Shown here in pieces: positions 57,564 to 64,000 of a DNA stretch of 64,000 nt. The translations under genes and the position numbers were made by a program. The notes under the pieces are model-generated. The model was not told the DNA's origin. It worked only from the letters and a program-made list of their open reading frames with translations, and did not search any database. The stretch lies in the NCBI GenBank assembly GCA_014529385.2, contig CM043949.1:107364054-107428053 (forward strand). Direction: 5' to 3'. Origin of the DNA: Adiantum capillus-veneris (lineage: Eukaryota > Streptophyta > Polypodiopsida > Polypodiales > Pteridaceae). How positions within the stretch are numbered: position 1 is the stretch's first letter; every line of letters starts with the position of its first letter.

Positions 57564-57634
57564 GTCTGGGACGAGAATACATGGCTGAATTAGGAGGGAG
57601 CCAGGGAGGCGGAGGGGGGAGACAGACTCTGTAG

Positions 57635-57716
<82 letters not shown>

Positions 57717-57787
57717 GTCTGGGACGAGAATACATGGCTGAATTAGGAGGGAGCCAGGGAGGCGGAGGGGGGAGACAGACTCTGTAG

Positions 57788-57823
<36 letters not shown>
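57471..57823. repeat. CT tracts with a duplicated 78-bp spacer
   Basis: A (CT)45 tract (57471-57560) is followed by CAGGTCTGGGACGAGAATAC...CTCTGTAGACAG (57561-57638), a second CT tract (57639-57713), the same 78-bp spacer again (57714-57791) and a third, shorter CT tract to 57823. The period is about 152 bp. Minus-strand Arg-Glu reading frames here are artefacts. Confidence 0.9.
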
Positions 57824-57827
<4 letters not shown>

Positions 57828-57989
57828 TGGGCTAACGAGAGAAAGGTCGGGTGGTCTCTGCAGAGGGATGGGCAGGCAGGGGGCACGCGTGAATGACAAT
57901 GAGAGGCAAGCGTGATCCTCGATGCATGAGTAGAGGGTGGGGGGAACGCAAGGGAGGTGAGGGCGATGAGGGAATCTTGTCGACGTTTT

Positions 57990-58007
57990 GGGGGGGGGGG
58001 GGGGGGG
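57990..58007. repeat. G18 homopolymer
   Basis: Eighteen consecutive G; it could form a quadruplex and is prone to sequencing length error. Confidence 0.9.
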
Positions 58008-58263
58008 TGTAGACTCATTGATAAGTAACACGGGGTCAAAGTAAAGGGATCGACGACAAGGGAGCTTTATCGGCGGTGTGAGGAATGGGGGCCGTTGGAT
58101 CGACGCAACAGGGAGGGGCACGATTTTTATAGCGCCAAACTCGCATTGGTTTCAACAAATCACGCTAGGCGAGCTGGATTGGATGTGGGAGCGTGTAGGG
58201 GCATGTTGGGGGTTCGAGATGCGAGCTGCAAAGGTGGGGAGCTGTTTTTTTAATCCCATGTAG

Positions 58264-59449
58264 ATGGGATCAACGGTGGATTAAACCCCCACCGTAGTTC
58301 CCTCTACTTTGGGCATGTCATTGATAAACAAGGGGCAGGAATGACGGGGTTGCAAAATATTCGGTGTATTTGTTTGATGTTTGGGTTTTATTTTTAGATG
58401 TGCCAATATGTAGTGTATAATTCCTTTTGATGTTATTCGCCTGCTAAAGACCTTAGTATCCATATTGGTGAAGTCATTCAATTTTGCTTATTTGACACGT
58501 GTCCCTCTAAAAAGCTCAAAAGTCTTTCGCTGACGTGCTTTCAAATGTTATTTTCCAAAGTTGCATTCATTTATTTGAAAATTGAAATACTCAAATGAAA
58601 AAAGCTTAGCAAACAAAAGATTAAACAATGTATTGATAAGAGTTTGATCCATGATGTGAATACTGATTCAATAAATTTTTAATATTTTGATTTGTAATAA
58701 TTCTATTCATTTGAGGACTTAAAAGAAATTCATTTTATTAAATTACTTTATTGTTTTTTAGTTTATGAAAACTATCTTTTTATGAAAGCAATAAAATTAA
58801 ACCTTTTTTTTTCAAAAGTCACAATTATGACTGGATTATATTGACAGAACCAAAAAATTACAAATTTCTATCATGCTTGTGACAAGCCGTTTGACAGGTG
58901 CAGAAGGTCTAAATACAATGGTTGTCAAGGGAGCCACCCCTAAAATAGGAAAGATCCCACACCTTTATCCAAGCAAGTCCACCATTTGGGCACCCAAGAC
59001 CGTGTTCCACTCAACAGAGCATTTGTTTTCCAAGGTGACAATTGGCCCCCTACTTCCTTTTGTTTTAGTTTTACAGTGTATCTTTATCTTTTATTGTTTT
59101 TGTTTTTTGTTTTTTTTTTCAAATAATAATGTGCAATCTGCATCTTTCACCTTATTATTTAAGTGAAGCCTTTTCTAATATATACACCATTTGTGATTAT
59201 GTATGCATAATGGATAATATAATTGTTGTTTTTTATTTAAATTTTTTTAAATTTTGTTTTGTTTTCATATGACAATGCAATGCGTACCTTTCACCTTATT
59301 ATTTAAGTCTAGCCTTCCTAATATATAATCCATTTGTGATAATATATGTATGATAGATAATATAATTTTATATTAAAACACATTAAAATTTCATGTAATT
59401 GTAGGCACTCAGTTAAACTTACTTCCACTAGTATTGCCGACGGCCTTCG

Positions 59450-59450
<1 letters not shown>
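58264..59450. other. no gene recognised
   Basis: AT-rich sequence. AAGTCACAATTATGACTGGATTATATTGACAG near 58818 echoes ACTCACAATTGTGAGTGATTGTATTAG at 56150, a diverged repeat. A frame at 58873-59166 has no recognisable domain. Confidence 0.4.
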
Positions 59451-59480
<30 letters not shown>

Positions 59481-59937
59481 TCGCGAAGCTTGTTTCTCCC
59501 TCTCTGAGTGCGTTGAGCGGCGTGGACTGCATGCTCCACTTGCTTGGGGTTGGCCGGATGAAGGAGGACTCAACACGTGGTAGTGAGGGGGGCTGGAATC
59601 CCTCCCCCCATTTATACTTAGTATAAATAAATCTCATCTTTCCCTTAACTTAACAAGCCTTTGTGCTTCCTCACCTTGTTTCAATTTCTTACAATGCTTT
59701 CAAACAATCATTATTTTTTGTCTGCCGAAGGCTATAGGAGGGTGGGTGGAGAAGTCGTGCAATTTTGGGCCATCGATGTAGAGGCACTGGATTGAGGACA
59801 CGTATGCTCTTAAGTTCAAAGTAGGGTTTTGATATTGTAAGGTCTTTTCAGTGTGTGGGTCTCTGCGTTAAAGGCGAGCGATGAAGGTAGGCAGTGAAGG
59901 CATGCTCGTAGCATCTATAGAAGGCACGTACTCGCGA

Positions 59938-59940
<3 letters not shown>

Positions 59941-59999
<59 letters not shown>
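59941..59999. repeat. (TG)29 microsatellite
   Basis: 59 bp of alternating T and G. A shorter (CT)13 lies at 59455-59480. Confidence 0.95.
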
Positions 60000-60000
<1 letters not shown>

Positions 60001-60249
60001 GGCATACCTGTCTACGGACCATAGGCCATGTAGCCAACATGACTGCCCCTGTGAGACAAGACAAGCTGCATGATTTTCCTCCTTCCTATAGACATGTAGT
60101 AGTGTTAGTGTGTATACGTGCTTCACCAGGGGCACTTTTCTCCCACTGGGTATTATAGAAATGATATTTTATGATTTTATTACAGCTGACAGGTGGAAAA
60201 GACTAGACCCAGCTTGTCCTATGCAAATGTATTTGTATATCATGTACAT

Positions 60250-60639
60250 TTTATTATTCAAGTGCTCTTTTATGAGCTTTGGCCAATTAAGACCGGCCGG
60301 CCAGTTTGTAACCAATTTGACCATTCAAGAAATCTATATAACAAATACGTGCAAGAGGGAAATGGTCACTCTTGCACGGGGGGAGATTGCACCCAGTGCT
60401 CATGTCTGTTATTCTCTCCTTCCCTCTCTTCTCTTTCGCCGTGCCAGGCGTAGCACTCCGCTCTCGGAGGTGCGCTTGCGCATGTTCTCTGCCTCTGTTC
60501 CGCTCTCTATCTCTCTCTGTTTGCGTACGTCGTTGATTATGTGCGTTGCAACGATTCAGGTATATCGATTTATCGTTTTATGGTATGTATTGTGTTATTA
60601 TGAGTATTTTGCAAGGCCATCGCGCTCCCGGATGTAGCA
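60250..60639 (+). mobile_element. Copia LTR 3' part (left edge uncertain)
   Basis: Sequence ending GATGTAGCA abuts a perfect primer site at 60641. The true LTR start was not found; somewhere in 60100-60300 is likely. Downstream, a short MDRRKGERDKFGAKF frame (60676) may be the remains of gag, then stops. Confidence 0.5.
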
Positions 60640-60640
60640 G

Positions 60641-60652
60641 TGGTATCAGAGC
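60641..60652 (+). promoter_or_regulatory. tRNA-Met primer binding site
   Basis: A perfect TGGTATCAGAGC, followed by ACAGGT, just after the LTR end. Confidence 0.85.
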
Positions 60653-60776
60653 ACAGGTCATCGCTCTTGGCAAGATATGGATCGTAGGAAGGGAGAACGT
60701 GACAAATTTGGAGCTAAGTTCTTTTTTTAAATTACTCGTTTTTATTCATAACGATCTTCATGCATGTATTAAGTAA

Positions 60777-61726
60777 CTATTGCAATAAGTATTTTACCTT
60801 GAGTTGTTACATGTGTGTTGAAAAAGATAAGTGTTTGAACAGTGAAAATCGGCAAGAGTTGTAATAGATTTGTATATAATCGCCAAGATACGGAGATGTC
60901 AATAGAAGAAAGGGAAGCACAATATCATATTGTAGGTAAGTATTAGGATAGATATCGGAAGTACATAGGAAATTTCAATATTCTATGATAGCATAGGACC
61001 ATAAACACTCAGATTAGGAACTTGATTAACATTAGCAGCATGGGAACCATACACCAACTAATTGTGGATAGTGCATTAAGGTGTTCAAAAAAAAAGTTTT
61101 CCGGCTTAAGACTCCTCGACACTCAAACCAAAGCATGCGATTACTGGCTTCACCATAACTGCAAGGACGTTGCGAGAAAAGCTGTCCGACAACAGACTAG
61201 TGATCACCGTTCATAGATTGGGTGGACCTCTGGCCTCAACAAACACTTGAATCGGGCGCTTTGTAGATGAAAGTTAACGATGTTGTGCAGTAAGGGTGAT
61301 ATAGAATTTGGGGATCCTGGTTTAGCAGAGCTTGCAATGAATACATTATGGGAGGTTCAAGGGAGGAAAATAGGGAACAACGAGGTAACAGGTTTGGGAG
61401 AGGAGAGAGAAGGCATAGAGAGAGAGAAAGAGAGAGATATTTCTAGCCGGAACAAATGAAAACGAGATAGGGATGCAAGCCACCTACTGCCTCTGCTGCC
61501 CTCTACCCTTGCCTCACCTCCGTGCCAATATTGGCTTTGTCAGGGAATGCACGTGCTGCAGCCCAGGTACGAGCATGGGACGGCATTATCTAGTGTCTGG
61601 CTTGTTGTGCGCATGCAAACCGGACCACCCATGCAACACTTTGGCCGCAACTTTAGCTCGCCAACCCTTACACCCACCGCAGTCCTCTCTGCCAAACAGT
61701 GGCGCACAACAGTTTCACTTGGGATA
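60777..61726. other. decayed interior of the Copia element or unassigned DNA
   Basis: A short frame 61022-61216 (C...H..C-like LLDTQTKACDYWLHHNC) has no firm match. CT/GA-rich text near 61405-61440. No other feature recognised. Confidence 0.35.
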
Positions 61727-61857
61727 GTTTCCTACAAGGTTAAAACTCTCTTCTTATTCTTCTCATCACTTGCATTCACACCCACGGCCACCTATAGCTT
61801 GAGCCCCCTTTTTTACGTCATGCACCAAACAACCACACACACACACACACACACACA
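61727..61857 (+). repeat. SINE-like tail fragment and (AC)n
   Basis: GGGATAGTTTCCTACAAGG followed by TTAAAACTCTCTTCTTATTC matches, on the plus strand, the downstream end of the units at 17908-18629 (there on the minus strand). An (AC)10 tract follows at 61838-61857. Confidence 0.45.
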
Positions 61858-61861
61858 AAAT

Positions 61862-62150
61862 GTGTTATATTAATCGTCTTCAAAAGGCCAAAACGACTAT
61901 AAGATCAGTGATACAATCTTGGTGGACCTATTACAATGTCTGGGTATAAAATAAAATGAAGTAAAATAAAGGCTGGAATAAACATCAATGTCTGAGGATG
62001 GCTGGCAGGAGCCTCCATCAATGTCGTGGTGGCCCTCGTAGGACATGGGCGGCTAGCTCTCCCAAGCTTAATCGCTTTGTCGGTCAATATACCTCTAGTA
62101 TAGGTAGACTCTGTAGTCTATTGTGAAGCTTTCTCATCTAAATTCCGCGT
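61862..62150 (-). repeat. interspersed repeat, copy 1
   Basis: GTTATATTAATCGTCTTCAAAAGGCC ... GGTCAATATACCTCTAGTATAGG ... matches 62724-63130 in the same orientation, 862 bp apart. The first 60 bp also match the complement of 48160-48225. Possibly LINE 3' tails. Confidence 0.6.
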
Positions 62151-62723
62151 CTCCCACTGCAGGGCTACCATAGAAGAAGCATGGGAAAGGCTTGCAACAT
62201 GTTGTCACGGACTTGGTTTGTTGCCGTTGCAGGTTGAGCCCAAGCTCGCAACATAGTTCTCCTTTCTCAAGTGTTTAGTATTTCTCAATGTTCAAAGCTG
62301 GTGTCGTAGTAATGCTTGCACAATGCACTCCAATTGTAAAATCCGCCCAGCTTGCATGCACGATGAGCGAGACTCAGGGAGTTTTTAGTGGGCGTGTCGT
62401 CGATGGGCCACAGCTTGGAAGCTTGACAAAAAGAACATATGGGAAGTTCAGCTCTAAGAACCGCAAAACAAAAAGCATACACACTAAATTTGTGGGGCGG
62501 TTCAAATTTTCCATCGTCGACTGTTTTTATTATTATTTACTATCGTGCCATCATGTAAAATCCCAATTACCATCGTCTGTCTTGGTCCATCTCAGCAGTT
62601 CCTATGCTGAGCTGAGATAGCGTTCTCGATCGCTGCATCACTGTGCATTTCCTTTTTTGATAATACATATAGTAAAGTCTCCTAAGATTGTTGCAATGTG
62701 GCTAAAATTAACCACGTATGGTA

Positions 62724-63130
62724 AGTTGGTTATATTAATCGTCTTCCAAAGGCCCAAATGACCTATGAGATCAATGTGCTACAATCTTGTTGGATCTCCT
62801 ACCATGTCTGGCTACGAAATAAAAAGGCAGTAACATAACGACCACACTGAACATCAGTGTCTTATGCGCCTGGCTTGCATCGGCCACTGTCCCGGGATGT
62901 ATTGCATCGGTCACTGAAGACCATCGACTCCACAATAATATAGTCATATTGGATGTCTCCCATGCCTTGCTAAAATAGTCCAGATCCTCTGTTCGAGCCT
63001 CCATCACTGATGAGGTGACCCTCATAGACATAGGGGTCTTATGCTCCCAAGCATAATGACTCTATTGATCAATATACCTCTAGTATAGGGGGATTCTGAC
63101 CTTTGTTGTACAACTTTCTCCTCTCCATGT
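62724..63130 (-). repeat. interspersed repeat, copy 2
   Basis: GGTTATATTAATCGTCTTCCAAAGGCC through GATCAATATACCTCTAGTATAGGG parallels 61862-62150 with extra internal sequence. Diverged, so an old duplication or two insertions. Confidence 0.6.
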
Positions 63131-64000
63131 CGAGTCTCTTCTTCTATCCTACCGGGATCCACCAACAAGTCACTTCACATTCTTGACTCTCACAAGGCAA
63201 TATTCACAGTCCCACTACTCTCTTTATCTTTTCTCCTTGACAAACACAGTTCCTCCACTTACTAAGCACGACTAACACCTAGATATGGCCAACTCAATAT
63301 CTCACTTGTATGTTTTCATTAGCGACATATTAGTCTTCTGCAAGTCTTCTTGATTACACATTGTTAATGTATATTGAGGCTGGCAAATAACTGTGATTGT
63401 TTTCAACATGTATATAACGCGTTCTTGAAGCATCTTTTACTTATTTTTGTAAACCTTGTCAAATTGATACTGATCTTCATTACATAAGTTTTGCCTAATT
63501 CCTCCACTAGTGATGCTACAAAATCTTGTAGGATCTAACCTTTCTTCATACTACAAAGTTGTTAAATTTCTCTTATTGACACTTGCATTACCAGTTACAT
63601 TTGTACTTTGCTTTATTCTATACTTTTTAATTATCTATCTTCATTAACATTAACCAACTGATTATTTTACTAATGACCTTCCTTTTTAACTACTTGTTTC
63701 GCATTTGAAAATTTAACTCCAAGTCCTTTCTTCGAACCACCCCCAAGTACGTAATTTTGCAATGTTTCGCTAAAGTATTTTAATCCTCTTTAATGAGTAA
63801 GTTCTTCAATGTATCTATTGCTATAATTTGCCTTAACCTCTCATCATTATGATTCCTCTCTCTCATGTGATTACATTGTCATACATTGGCTTCACATACA
63901 CCTATGATACAACTCACCCTCTGTACTTCCTTCTAAGTTGTTCTTATTTTCTACATGTATTTCATAGCACACAGTTAGTAGTTTGCAACCAGCATAATCC
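63131..64000. other. no feature recognised
   Basis: AT-rich and stop-rich in all frames; nothing recognised to the window edge. Confidence 0.4.

Noticed and set aside
57990-58007. G18 tract as a regulatory quadruplex
   Set aside because: No nearby gene or promoter to give it a role; length may be a sequencing artefact.

Overview
This is a 64 kb stretch of a transposon-rich plant nuclear genome. Every coding relic I recognise belongs to plant transposable elements: Ty1/Copia retrotransposons primed by the initiator-tRNA-Met site TGGTATCAGAGC, CACTA (En/Spm) DNA transposons with Transposase_21, DUF4218 and DUF4216 domains, LINE fragments, a Mutator-like MITE and tRNA-related SINE-like repeats. 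Very long (CT)n/(GA)n tracts recur throughout. I see no convincing single-copy host gene. A large-genome land plant is clear; a seed-free lineage such as a fern is only a weak guess.

Region 1 (about 0.7-24.3 kb) is one nested cluster scrambled by an inversion. Copia element D starts with its 5' LTR at 712. The CACTA element CACTA-2 (from 3336, right end at 17290) sits in D's integrase. Copia element A sits inside CACTA-2, and Copia element B sits inside D downstream of CACTA-2. Segment 11.76-22.30 kb was later inverted, with one breakpoint in A and one in B. The evidence is that the two halves of B lie in opposite orientation yet share the target duplication CTGGC, the two halves of A carry ATCTA/ACCTA, and D's 3' pol part (17289 to 15073) is now on the minus strand.

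Region 2 (24.3-38.6 kb) holds broken pieces: a LINE endonuclease, two minus-strand Copia fragments, a fold-back element invaded by a MULE-type MITE with a perfect 9-bp target duplication, a 155-bp hairpin, and two short Copia LTRs with primer sites.

Region 3 (38,615-48,693) is a complete-length 10,079-bp CACTA element (CACTA-3) with CACTACAAC termini and a perfect ATG target duplication. It contains an ORF1 relic, a TNP2 transposase gene with recognisable introns but three TGA stops and one homopolymer frameshift, and a 3.4-kb satellite. The satellite is 19 monomers of 173 bp arranged in a six-monomer higher-order repeat.

Region 4 (48.7-64 kb) holds the other side of the LINE-like sequence that CACTA-3 entered, a 3-kb decayed plus-strand coding relic of unknown family (49.9-52.9 kb), AT-rich DNA with several diverged interspersed repeats, microsatellite-rich blocks, a Copia leader with primer site at 60,641, and paired repeats near the right edge.

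The genes form no cellular pathway. Their relationships are those of autonomous and defective transposons of the same families: CACTA-3 keeps the catalytic transposase domain that CACTA-2 has lost, and both share a conserved block upstream of TNP2.
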